Of a stretch of 64,000 nucleotides of DNA, positions 22,796 through 34,306 are shown piece after piece. Source of the DNA: Opisthorchis felineus (lineage: Eukaryota; Platyhelminthes; Trematoda; Opisthorchiida; Opisthorchiidae); assembly GCA_004794785.1 (NCBI GenBank), contig SJOL01007501.1:710135-774134 (forward strand), in the 5' to 3' direction. The notes beneath the pieces are model-generated. The model was given only the letters and a program-made list of their open reading frames with translations. It made no database searches and was not told where the DNA came from. The first letter of the stretch is position 1, and each line of letters opens with the position of its first letter. Position numbers and translations under genes: made by a program.

Positions 22796-23381
22796 TAGTG
22801 TTCTAACCCCGTATCTCACGGTTTCATTCACACTCGGTTTATCAGACAAGCTGGTTGCAAAGAGGATACGTGCATTCATAATTTATCTGGTGAGTGTTTT
22901 GGTGTACTATCCTCGTTCGCGTTGATCAATAATGTTTCTGGTGACCTCCGCTCCTGCTCAAAATGCATCCTTAAAATGTATACGACTCCAACTCAAGGCG
23001 CATCGTCACTTTAGTGATCCACTTAGTGATTGCACAGCTGCTGATTTCTACATTCGAGTTGCTCGAGAGTTTGACCAATGTTGGTCTCAGTTCGCCACTG
23101 CAATATGCGTAATTAGTTATTCACTTGGGGTAAGCAGTTCTTTTGAATCGAATGAAGGGTACCACGAGGAATCTTGTTCCCCCTAACAGGCTGGTCATGA
23201 GTTTAGCAAACTGGTTCGTTCGGGTGTTCTGAGTTCGGAGGAAGCAGAGAAAATCAGTGCATGTGGTAGCCTTACTAACGTTTTGTACAGTACAACCCCC
23301 ATGACATGCAAGTATCGGTTATCTACCGGACGGAACTATGCAATATTCACTGTGCATATTCACTCTACCTCAAACATGTAG
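22796..23381 (+). CDS. Candidate multi-exon gene fragment, function unknown
   Basis: Three consecutive open segments have fitting splice sites. Segment 1 starts after the acceptor-like TTCCCATAG (AG near 22795). It is open in one frame (beginning VLTPYLTVSFTLGLSDKLVA) to a consensus donor GTGAGT near 22888. Segment 2, open from 22926 with an ATG at 22932, includes FYIRVAREFDQCWSQ and ends in phase 0 at a donor GTAAGC (23130). A 60-nt intron ends at CTAACAG (23183-23189). Segment 3 continues in phase as AGHEFSKLVRSGVLSSEEAE and on to a TAG at 23379-23381. The join of segments 1 and 2 lacks a good acceptor, so they may not belong together. The composition is protein-like, but I recognise no family. 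Confidence 0.3.
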
Positions 23382-26300
23382 AAACACCGCTAAACTAAAT
23401 AATAATCCGGATGACATTGGATAGGCAGCAGCATCTCACGTAATTCTGGTCAATTTTTAGAATCAGATGTCCAGGAAAATGCCTACTGTACAGAACTGGA
23501 CAGCTACACCTGTCCTTGAGGTCCATACTACACCATTAAGGGCGGAGAAGTGCCACTTCCACGAGCATTTCACAAATTGCTTTACCACCAATTACAAAGC
23601 TGTGTTTTCAACGACCTCGCTTCGCATCACATAAGGGGTGGATGAGTGGGCTGTACATTCTATTACCTTCTTTCGTCAAAGAAGCAGACCACTCTGGCTT
23701 TGCAGAGGCGCAAAAAGTGCGATGTCAGCATTTTTCATTGTTTGCAGTTGCACCCAATAATATAAAAAACACCTGATACATAAACCTTATGGAGTTGTCC
23801 TTTCAAAAGTAAGACACCATTGGGGAAGAAGAATCTTGGTCTGTCTTGAGGCTTGCCCCTCCTTCCAGGCGCGAGGTCTTCCGCCGTACATATGTGGGCA
23901 GGTATATTCTGATCCGAGAAAATAGTGGTCAGTGGTCCGTGCTCAAAGGTAACCCGATATAATAATCACAACTAATAGAAAATTGTGCCTTGATGTTTTT
24001 GCCGTAAACTCCTAATAGGCCCATTTCTTACCTGCTTTTATTATTTTTACAATAAGCTTCTAAATAACTAATGGTGGTATTACAATGAAAAATCGGTGTT
24101 CAACAATAACTTTGTGCTGTCGATGATGATAATGACAACGAAGACCCTGTCTACTAAATCAACGGTCTCGTCATAAAACATCAAGCCCCGAATCTCTGCA
24201 CGTCCTGATGGTGAGCGCCCCACAGCCACAATTGTTTTTTTTATCGTATCGGAACATGTTTGTAGCTAACCAGTTTTCCACGAGTCCTACCTGAGTTTAG
24301 CTGGGTGGCAGATGCCCGACAATATAACTGGAAGTAACTGACGCACTAAACGTCATTTGAGTAGTAGGTATCCACCATATGTAGGAAAGACTACCGACTA
24401 TTCAACGCGTCCAACTAAGGTGAAAAACTAGTCTGATAGCACATCTGGGTTCGCTGTTGAAATTGGGCCAATAAAGCTGGAAGATTTTCCCATCATAGCA
24501 AACGTCTCGGATGGAAGAGACATTGAATTTTACGTGCCCCAAAAGCTTTAGTTCTCACTGAGGCCAGCTGCTTCTAATTTGAGAACTACTGTATGTGGCA
24601 CGAGTTAGCTTCTCGACTTTCAATAACACCCTGCTCTTGGGATCGATATTTGATCCATTTTGTATACCGAGGTGCAGATGTGGACTCAGGTAAATAATCT
24701 TTATGAGGGCGTCGTACTAAAAATGTCACAAGCTAATCGGGGAGACTAGACAATGAAAAATACTTGGGGTTGATTAAGGAGTCACCGCTTACCGCCGTCG
24801 TGGGTTATTAAAAGCTACACTGCTGGGGATCTGACGTGAAAAGGACGATGTCTTCTACGAGTATCAGGCCAGTTTGAATCTTCACACAAATTGTAACATG
24901 GTGTTCATTCCAGATGCAACATCAAAGTGAGAGTTCGGAGCCTACCCTGGAGTAGTAAACGTTCATATTGCATCGTGTGGAATCAAGCAATTTCGCTATG
25001 TAGAGAAGTGTCCGACCGGAAGATGACCCAGATTTAGGTAGAAAAATACTTCAAAAATGTGTATACCCGTCAGATTGGATTAAACGGCAACTAATGACGC
25101 CGGTTTGAAGGCCCAGTATGAAATGGACCAACAAGGTAGTTATCCAACAAAAAGCAGAGACATCTGAAGGAGCTGAACAAAGCCAGTATTAGAGTAACCT
25201 TGCAGGAAGGGAAACTCTTCGCACAGTATTAGATCGCCTACCCCCGGAAGCTGCATATATAAACTCAAATACAACGAATGCGCCAAACCTACACAGGATA
25301 AACAGACGTGGAAATGCACACCTGTATGGTGAGCGCAAGAGAAGAATAAACAACCCACCGAATAATGAGGATGAGTATCATCCAAAGGTCAACAAAAACT
25401 GGGAGGTGGTCGGACATACAGTAGACATAGGACACAGAATAGTTTGAGCAGCTGGGGAAGCTTTAAGACGGTGACTGCTGTGGATACAGAAGCCACCAAG
25501 AATAGAATAGGTGTCGAGGTATGGAGCTTGCGGAGAGCGTTTTTTAACCACCCGACTTGCCACGTGACTACCTGTAGCTAACAGTCAAGAGAGGATATTA
25601 ACAAAAGTTATTCGTCTCTAAAGCAAAAAGCGAGCCCGAAAATCCCACGTAACCTCCTTTTGCTGGCCCATTTGCAGTAATTACCACAAAGATCATTAAA
25701 ATTTATGATCACCATACAAAAAGAATCATCGACTCTGTTGACTCTGAAGGAGAATATCTATGTCCCCAAACCCTTATTTAACGACACCAACTGGCAAACA
25801 GATATTCTTTGGTGACACGTGACAATGACCAAGCCTGTCGTAGACAAGAAACGTTGCTGGCTGTTTTCTTAGCTGCTTTAAAACTGTACCAGTTTTTTAG
25901 CCTAGGCACCAGCCCTTACAAAACCTTTGTATATAAATCAAACGACGCCAGCAACAAAATCGCCAGCTGTTTTCAAAACTTTTCTGAAACTCTGAATGGA
26001 TGTACAAACCAAGCATCTAGTCTACAAATCCAGTAATTCCTGTCATTAATATCCTATCAGTTACATCCCCTTAGTAATAATTGTAGATCGTCCCTGAGGC
26101 AAACAGACCATTCGGTAATGTTCAGTTGTACCTTATCAACTAGCAACAAGGTTAAACGCGTCCTTCGGGTGATGATAAAGCTTTCCTCTCATCAGTGAAA
26201 AAATCGAGATATGGTAAGTAGACTGGCTGCGCCCGAGGCTGAGCACTCCCCGAAAACTGAGGAATGAGCATGAGTGAGATTTTCGAGAAAATGCAGTGAA

Positions 26301-27769
26301 CACTAACAGCATCCTCACTGGCCCAAACCAATACACATCAATGAAGAATCGTGCAATGAAGAGAACGATTTCTCGTGAGACGAAAACAGATTTAAATGTA
26401 CCGCCTCAAATAACCTAACGAGGGCTTTGAAGCTTCTAATACTGGACACAAGAATATCGCTACAATACATGGTGCATGTGAAATACACAAAAACGAAAAG
26501 TGGTTCTTGAGTTTGTTTCGGCCATATTCAAGACAGAATGGACTGGGCCATGATTTGTATCACCTGGAACTTTGAATGGAATGGTTCAAAGTTTGTTGTC
26601 AAAGGTAAATAAGCGACCACTTGGACAAAAAGCTAAAACTGCGGCAGCAGTTGTGTGCTGGGCTGGAGCGCGACCTTCGCAGAGGGGAGTCTTCATTTGA
26701 GTTGTTTAAAAACGGCGTACGAAAATGACTCACATAGCACAGCACGGAATTCGTTTATTCTTCCGTCAACTCCAATAAGCTGGAAAGGATTGGTAATACT
26801 TAAGCAAGAGAAGGCAGGGACGCGTATAATCTAACCTTACGAAAAGAAGAAGGACCGGTCCTGTTAGAGTATGGAGTTCAGTCTGATGAAGAACGTCAGG
26901 ATCTGCTGGCGAGATGAGTTTATGCGAATGGTGGCATGTTCCGAAAAATTCACCGTCACTTAGGGCTGGGCGAAAGTTTAAGTTTAACCCAATGAAAATA
27001 TTTGGACAAACGATCCGAAAAAGTTTCTTGCCTTTTCGTCCACTGTTTTTTACCATGTACCTAGAGTGTTCCTTGTTGCACTGTGTACCTCACGGGGACC
27101 TGATCTGCGAAAAATTCACCCAAATTGTGGCTAATTTTAAACCCACAAAGGTGTACCGACACCGGCTGAAGTGCACTATCCAAATTTTGTTTCTTACCAA
27201 TTATTTGGTGTTGCACCGCTTTCAGCTCAGCCTGGTACTTTAATACTTGTCATCAAGATACATCATTCGTCCTTTGATCACCTGAGTGACTCAAATATAA
27301 AGTGACCTAAAATGAAGTAACACAAACTTGCAGTTCACATAAAGTGCTCCTGTGAAAAACACTGTAGCGTATAATGAACTACGTCATCGTTGACAAACGT
27401 CTTGTAATGATGCTATGTGAACAGTCAGTCAGGTTCGTCACAGGTTGTGTGCGTAACCTTAAATAAAAGTTCGGATCAGGACAAGGAATTTGTGATTCAA
27501 GCTGCAGGCGGTGAGTTCTAGGTTGACCCGAAAGTATCATGAGAACAAGCATCACAAAAAGAGAGTTAGGTTGATCTCAGTAGTACACAATTGATTACCA
27601 CTGATATCTAACTTTTGATCAAATCTTTGCACTGAATGGTTTGCGAGTATTGAAAGTATTTATGCGGATTTTCATCTGGTAGCTGAAACCATTCTAGGTT
27701 GAAAAGATGAGTGACATTATGTTTCATCCTTATCAGACACCATCTACATTGGATATCTCATGAAACTCT
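23382..27769. other. Long featureless stretch
   Basis: Over 4 kb in which I recognise no repeat family, RNA or coding domain. Frames up to 109 codons (for example 26914-27243 plus) have no recognisable domain. It could be intron or old, unrecognisable repeat. Confidence 0.35.
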
Positions 27770-27835
27770 GGGGGGATTTGAACTCGCAGAGTTAAACCAA
27801 TTGGGCCAATTGGCTGACCAGACATGTGGCGGGAT
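27770..27835 (-). repeat. tRNA-like segment (candidate SINE head)
   Basis: On the minus strand, TGGTCAGCCAATTGG (27806-27820) resembles an A box, and GAGTTCAAATCC (27774-27785) matches the B-box consensus. The spacing is short for a tRNA, so this is a decayed tRNA-derived sequence at best. Confidence 0.35.
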
Positions 27836-30800
27836 ATACCATTCATAAAATTGCTGTAAACACTTCGACGGTTGGCTTGCCCCTCTTGGGTTTCGACAGT
27901 TAGGCGTAGTCCCAGATTTTCCATAAAGCTCGTGTTCCTCCTAAACACCAAACTGCACGCAACAGATGAAATACACTCATTTGCAAACTACTTTGGTATG
28001 AACTGAAGTAAGTAAGCAAGCAACCTGCTCCCAAAAATTCCACAAGATGTACAAGTCTTCCATCAAGAACGAACTAGGCCAAATCGAACCACGTGACGTG
28101 AATTGCAAGGATGGCGACGCTTTACTCCGTCTAAGCGCACACTGTTCAGGAGCACACTACTGATCAGCCGGTCCTGATCGAATATTACAGAGTTTCACCA
28201 TAAGGTCGCGAATTCGTGAGATTCACCCTCCTGATGATTCCCTATGTGGATGCAACAGCTACGCAGTTGTGCTCGACTTGTCAGCATAGTTTTTCTTCGC
28301 TTGTAAGATCTGAAAGACAAAAAGAAATCGTTTGGCATTTGATAAAATGAGACGGAGAGACACACTGGTCTTGAGAGCTGGGTCCCCCGTGACACCAAGA
28401 GCATACGGGTGTCGATTAGGATTCCCGTAAAATATTAACACAACAAACGATTTCTCATGGTCCTTCGGGGTGAAAAAAAACAGAAAAATGTGTTTACTGA
28501 ATGACCTAACTAGGCTTCCGGTGAACACCCTTCTCTGTTGCACTGTCTCATGGAATCTGTATCAGTGGAATCAAGCATATCCTATTTTTTTCACTCTACA
28601 TGTAAACATAAGGCTCCGTCATTCACCAGCACAGTATTATCTACATAATTCGAATACAGGGTTTAACAGTGGTCTGGTAGTCGAATTTTCAACGTCACTT
28701 TGCTGGGTAAGCGTACTAGGCTCAAGCCTGACCATCTTTTTATTGAAGTTGACTTACTGTTCCTGTGCGAAGCAAGTGTTCGCTTGAGTGTGTAGCCACT
28801 TTAGCATGGTAAATGCGGAGTAAGTAGGATGGATGGTAAGTGATCAAAAGACATCACGTCCTTTGTCTTCTAGAAAGCCATTTTTGAGCCAAATGCTTCC
28901 GTAATTTGATTTACAACCAAGGTGCTCAACTACCTAAAGGATAAACCTATTCTATTCATAGGAGTTGTAGCTTGACACCTTTCGATGGACCATCCCCAAC
29001 AACAAAAAAGGTCACCCTAGGTGTCCCCAAGGAACACTTTTACCCCCGAACAAACAACACCGGGACCACGAAATTAATTCTTTGGGTTTTCTTAACTTGA
29101 GGCACTAGGTGTGCCCATGACCAACCCCAGTACACATAAGTTTGCTCCTTATGCATTTAGAATTTCCAAGTGTGATTTTCAGCCACGTTAACCTCAATAA
29201 ATAGACACCTTCAACGTGACTCCTTCGCCCTGAAGATATACACTAATGTTCGTTGTCATCCGTGACTACGTAGACAGACCAAAGTTCATTTTGGTAGTCT
29301 CCTGAGTTGTTGTGATTTACACACGAACAAAAGGTTGAAACTAATTAGACAGATGCAAAAACGAAAAAGACCGATTTCCTGATAATTTAACGGATTCGTT
29401 CTAAACTATTACCCCGCATGTCACGTGCATTAGCTGATTTTGGCTGTTCACAAAGGGTAAGCATTCACAATTCGGCCAGTTCACTTAATTTTGCTGACTC
29501 ATTTCCACTTTTCTGCGATACTAGTTTCCAGTTTATTCAGTCAAAGTACTTGGGACTTTTCATGTTTCCTGGCTCCATGGCCCGTGTTCGAATATTCGCG
29601 TGTACTGCTAAATGAACCTACCTATGTAGGAGATGGACAGGGAAGCTGCATGCAGGAGCGCCGCACCATGTCAGAAATGAGTCTGACTACACACTACCAA
29701 ATGTATGGGTAAACCGTTGAACGATGTGGATACTGCTCGTTATCAGACACAGTGAGTAAGGTGCAGTCAGCGCACCACGAATTTGGTCGGCTGCTTTTGG
29801 CTGGCCTCCACCATACCGGGACACTGTACAGCCATAATCACAACCTATTCTGGGGTCCAAACAGATTAACAATAGCACGGGGTCAGTGGTTACCGATTCT
29901 AGAAACCTTATTCACAGGTGAGTGCTTTCATAAGAGCCCAAGTCCGTCAGCGAGAGAGAGAGAACTGAAATACATGGGTTCACTGCAGTAGGCGGAGATG
30001 CATTTGAACAATGCCTTATGCGATAATGCATGATTGCCTGGTATGAAGTTGCAATCATAACAACTCACATCGACATTTCGATAGCTGCAAATATCCTCGA
30101 CGGTAATCATGTCGTAGTCCTCCAAGAGAGACCATCCTCCCAATGAAGACTCAAGAGGTAGAAGTTGACAGTCACATCTCTCGGGAGACCATTTCCACAC
30201 CTCCCAACAGAGGGTCGTCTCAGTATCCCCCCAAAACACCATCCCAAAAAACAAGTTCTTGCGCTAGTGCTTGAAAAATGACTTGAATATTGCTTTGTTC
30301 CCCCCAGTGATTGAGACTTCTATAACATGAGTTTCGTCTGTGCGGCAAAAAACTACTGCAAAGAATCCTTACTAACAAAGCCATTTTTCGGATGAAACCA
30401 GTTGTGGTGAGTCGCTTGTCATTTGTTTTAATGGTTAGGTCACTCCTAGAAGGGACAAAATATGGAAGAAATCATATTGCGTTGACTCCCTGCGGTCTTC
30501 ACAGTCACACTTTCCCGACAAAGGCCACTTAAAAGCACCAATCACAAGTTTTCACTTTAAAGGTCTATATGTACAGTGCGAGTACACCTGTACTCCTCTT
30601 CTAGGAGAGTTTGCCACTGAAAACACTCCATAGGCGGTTGGTCGTTTCTGAAGTTGATCTTTATAGGGATGAACAGATTGAGTGTTACAACAATGACCTC
30701 TGCCTCTGGAGGTCTGTGCAACCTTAACTGGAATATGGCTCATTGACATTGCACCAGAGGCACTTTTATCAGTTCTCTCTAGTACTTGAAAAAAGCGCGC

Positions 30801-32604
30801 GGATTTGACATGGCTTTGAATAGTCAGTGTACTGCAGATATCACACAGAAAGCTCACAGCAAAGCTTCAGTGTGTACACTGAGATCCTGCACAAGTTTAG
30901 GCCCCAACGAGAGTCTCTGGTGCAATTTATCATAATCGCTGCCACCTCCTAGTGGTGTTTTACCAGCTTGCACTGATAACGGTGCACGTGGGCGATAAAA
31001 GTGGCCTTTATAAGGGGGTGACTGAGGAGGGTCACAATATTAGTGCAACAGCTTTCGTCGCGTCATTGTATTACTGCTAAGAATTTGAAGCACATACATG
31101 ATTAATTTCTTCTCACGGTCAACTGAGCTTATTCAGTCCCTGGAGAAACCAACCCCCAAACTAAGAGCAGTTGGATCTCTTCTCGGGGGACCACTGCGAT
31201 TTGAAGCTTTCGGAACATTCAAACGGTCAGCGTGAAATATCTGTGTCGTTACTACTCCAATCAATAACGGGTCTTCCTTATCTATTCCTAAACAGGATTA
31301 AAGATGGCTAACTTTTAGTCAGACAAAAAACAACTTTTGCAGAAAGTCATTTGAAAGTAGATCGCTTCGGGACGAGTGAAAGTGACTCCATGCAGGTAGT
31401 TTGTAGAATAAGGTTAACATAATTGATTGACTGAAACAATAGGTTTTGCGGATCCACCTGCATACAAGAGAGTACTGACAATACATCTTAGTTAAACTAT
31501 TCTTTGTAGCACGGGTTTTCGACTTTTACTTTCTTAACACAACCTCTGTACTCCAACTTCACCCTCCAAGTTGAAACTGATGCCTTTAGAAAAAACTTAT
31601 TTACTCTAAATAGAAAAGTGTGACTGACGTGTAGAGAATGCAGCTTTTCTGTTTTGACGAATAGAATGACAGATGCCAGTGGTGTTGAATAATGCAGTAT
31701 AATTAATTACCAGTGGGTCCACTTCATGGTCAGTGAAAAAGTATTATATTGAATTAGCAAAAAAAAAACTGTGCCCATTGACGTGGAGTTGAAGGTGAAT
31801 ACCTGTCAGTTTTCCCTCCACCCCTGCCTTCCAAACCCCTCAAAGTGGATAACACTCATCCAGAGGATTGGAGTCACCTACAGTGAAAATCTTTGGCTTA
31901 CGATAAAACGGGAAGTAAAGAAACAAATCGAACGAAGGAAATGTTGCTATCAAATCTTGTTGAAGGCGATCAGAATGTCCGTTGTAGAAATAGAAAACGT
32001 CCAGACTATAAAAATCAATGCATTCAAGATCCTCTTCGAATAGAAAACTACATTTAACAAGCCCCGCCATTTTTCTTCCAAACCGTGGCTCACATTTCGA
32101 CATTCGGACATTAAGGGCTACTGATCACCAGGTTGGAACAGCTCCAAGGACAGGAGTAACAGACAGCCCAGAGGACCCGTTTTCTGAACATTTTTTTTCG
32201 GTTGGTGACGCACTAATACTTTGATAAGGTTAAGATGTACATCCAATCAAGTTGTTTTAACTCTACAAGGCATCGCACAACACTGAACACCTCACGTAGT
32301 CCATGGCTTCATTTCTGCTGTGGCATGGTGTTAAAAGCTGTTGTTTACACATTCTTGCCTTCCACTAAAATGGTAATGCCCGATAAATTGGATTCCTGGG
32401 TTGTTCAAATAATGGCCGCAACAAGGTCTTGTCTGATTATTTTGCCTACTTGAAATGAATACGTTCACTAATGATTAATCAGTCTCAAACCCACGGCGAA
32501 ATTTCTGACAAACGGTCAGCGTCTTATTGTAGTTCAAATAACCAGCCATAGGTATTTCACTAACCTTATATAAACTCAAAGCTTCTAAGGCATTTCTTCT
32601 GTGG
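27836..32604. other. Long featureless stretch
   Basis: There are no recognisable domains, RNAs or repeats of the families seen elsewhere. A GTTCGAATATTC at 29587-29598 resembles a B box but has no partner. Confidence 0.35.
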
Positions 32605-32660
32605 TGCACTAATTTCGTGCGACTTGGGTTCAAGTAGAACATAAGATTGGACGGCATTGT
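32605..32660 (+). repeat. F1 fragment
   Basis: GGGTTCAAGTAGAACATAAG (32627-32646) followed by a degraded GTTGACGG-like segment matches the F1 sequence just 5' of the hammerhead. The ribozyme itself is missing. Confidence 0.5.
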
Positions 32661-32719
32661 AAGTCGTTAACAGTCATACATTAGTACTAGGAGGGATTTT
32701 TAGATTTCATATCACTCAC

Positions 32720-32862
32720 GCTTGAAAAATCCTCCTCTTATCCTGAAACACATATTCTGGTGAGTCCACCCCAAATTGAGAAAGCAATGAACTCGAGTTT
32801 CCCTGCTGTTTGGAATTCCGGACATCTGACATATGAGGGGCACGTAGGACACATCTGATTTT
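32720..32862 (-). repeat. F3 repeat with deleted hammerhead 5' half
   Basis: On the minus strand the B-box region (GATGTCCGGAATTCCAAAC) runs straight into GGGAAACTCGAGTTCA, so the CTGATGA box and the 5' strand of helix II are missing. The 3' body matches other F3 copies (GTGGACTCACCAGAATA). It lies head to head with the plus F3 copy that starts at about 32880. Confidence 0.65.
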
Positions 32863-32879
32863 TCACGTCTGAACAGGCG

Positions 32880-33235
32880 GAATTTGCGCTACCTGACTGT
32901 GAAGTCCGGACAAGTAGGTCAACCTGTCGATAACCCGGTCGTCGGACAAGCCAATCACATCGTTCAAACGTGAACAAGTTTGCCTGTTGGGACGTGATAA
33001 TTCGGGTGCGTTCAGCTTGCGCTTTTAGAGAGGTGGTAACACGCGCTCGTCCGGAGTTCAAACCCCATGACAGTCAGGGATATGGACTGTTGATGCGCTC
33101 ACATAAGAGCGAAACTCGAGTTCAGTGCTTTCCCCGCTTAGTGTCTTCTCACCAACATAATTGCGCCGGGCCAGGAGGAGAAGTGTTTAAACGAAAGTCA
33201 CGTGAGGCACGCATTAATGGAGCACTGGCACTAAG
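32880..33235 (+). repeat. F3 SINE-like repeat with tRNA-like head and near-intact hammerhead
   Basis: The leader (32880-33010) is shared with 3490-3620. The tRNA-like head spans 33031-33067, with GGTGGTAACACGCG as A-box-like and GGAGTTCAAACCCC as B-box-like. The hammerhead and a 3' body follow (TAATTGCGCCGGGCCAGGA), shared with 3770-3795 and 44768-44786. This is the same plan as the schistosome Sm-alpha repeat: a Pol III-type head upstream of a hammerhead. Confidence 0.75.
33084..33128 (+). ncRNA. Hammerhead ribozyme, F3, two core changes
   Basis: Helix I is GGACTG (33084-33089) with CAGTGC (33123-33128), pairing at 5 of 6 positions. The core box reads TTGATGC (33090-33096; consensus CTGATGA, so C3 and A9 are changed). 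Helix II is a perfect GCTC (33097-33100) with GAGC (33107-33110) around ACATAA. GAAA is at 33111-33114. The palindrome ACTCGAGT (33114-33121) forms helix III only between two molecules or copies. The cleavage triplet is GTT (33120-33122), a permitted NUH. The two core changes probably abolish cleavage in this copy. Confidence 0.7.
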
Positions 33236-33261
33236 CCAGTTCTCCTATTGACACTACTCAT

Positions 33262-33535
33262 AATGTTACTGAAAATTCTTCGACAGCCCACGACCGGTTT
33301 CGCCCTTCTTAGGGCTCATCAGGTAGGCGCAGTCCCCGAGTTTCCGTCAACCTGATGTTCTACTTAAACCAAATTGGACTGATTTCGACAAATACACTCA
33401 TTTGCAAATCAATTTGGTTTTCACGGGAGACCCAACTGAATCTCTCGTTTGTGATATTCTTTAACTGAATGTGCTGCACAAAGGCCGCCTTATGTTTCAG
33501 CTGGTACGATATTCGAGATATCGCAATGGATTTCC
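33262..33535 (-). repeat. F1 hammerhead repeat, single copy with intact ribozyme
   Basis: Minus-strand hammerhead domain (33265-33360), then the linking segment and the arm with the terminus AAATACACTCATTTGCAAAT (33384-33403). The far portion (33475-33530) is TGCTGCACAAAGGCCGCCTT and the palindromic CGATATTCGAGATATCG. It directly follows an F3 repeat, so this is a nested or clustered insertion site. Confidence 0.85.
33287..33329 (-). ncRNA. Hammerhead ribozyme, F1, intact core
   Basis: On the minus strand, helix I is GCCTAC (33329-33324) with GTGGGC (33292-33287), six pairs with one wobble. CTGATGA is at 33323-33317. Helix II is GCCC (33316-33313) with GGGC (33306-33303). GAAA is at 33302-33299 and CCGGTC at 33298-33293. 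Cleavage is predicted between 33293 and 33292. The helix III segment ACCGGT is a palindrome. This is the copy with the best helix I pairing of the three intact ones. Confidence 0.88.
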
Positions 33536-33970
33536 ATACAGGGTTATCAGTATCATTGTCGACACTAATACTGTACCACAGTACAGTACTTTCAGTCGTT
33601 TTTTGTTTAAAACCTCATGGTAGAAAAAGGTTGGATTCGACGAACATGGCTTACATCAAAGAGAATGAGATGCCCATCCCTCAGAATGTGTAATCAGGCA
33701 ATATTAAAGAAACTAACAGCCTAAACACCACTGACATCTATCAGCCGTCCTTTTTTACGGTCTCCAGCCGAGTCCAAGAAGGGGGTCACCGGGACCACGT
33801 CCTGTGAGGCGCACTAACGACACCCAGACGTACATTTGCTTAATCCACGCCCTACTGCCAAACCACACTCTTTCCTCCCGGTGGGTTGCAGCGTAACGGA
33901 AGGGATACGGAGACCAACATTTTTTTCGGAAACCGGCCATTCAGTATGCGTAACGTATGATCGTGTCCCC
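33536..33970. other. Nothing recognised
   Basis: A spacer of about 430 bases lies between two F1 loci, with short frames only. Confidence 0.35.
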
Positions 33971-34306
33971 ACATCATCAGGTAGGCGCACTCCCAGAGTT
34001 TCCGTCAACCTCATGTTCTACTTGAAACCAAATTGCACGGAATTAGCGAAATACACTCATTTGCAAATAAATTTGGTTTTGCGGGAGATTCACCTGGAAC
34101 CCAGCTGAATCTCTCGTTTATGATGTTTTTTAGTGTATTACGTCTATACTTGTATCGCGATATCTCGAATATCGTGCCAACTGAAACATGAGGTGGCCTG
34201 ATGCAGCACATTCAGCTACTTAGAAACACCATAAACGAGAGATTCAGCTGTGTTCCAGGTGAGTCTCTCGCAAAACCAAATTTGTTTGCAAATGAGTGTA
34301 TTTCGC
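33971..34306. repeat. F1 foldback element: inverted arms of 83 nt
   Basis: A minus F1 begins inside the ribozyme core (TCATCAG at 33974-33980, the rest of the hammerhead missing), continues through the 5' flank, and has a complete arm at 34046-34128. A plus F1 follows from CGCGATATCTCGAATATCG (34156-34174), with its arm at 34224-34306. The two arms are reverse complements at 78 of 83 positions by my count, with termini GCGAAATACACTC and GAGTGTATTTCGC. The result looks like a terminal-inverted-repeat element but is built from two F1 pieces. Confidence 0.85.

Noticed and set aside
34046..34306. A DNA transposon (MITE) with terminal inverted repeats
   Set aside because: The arms are F1 repeat arms in opposite orientation, no short flanking duplication was found, and the same arms occur singly elsewhere.
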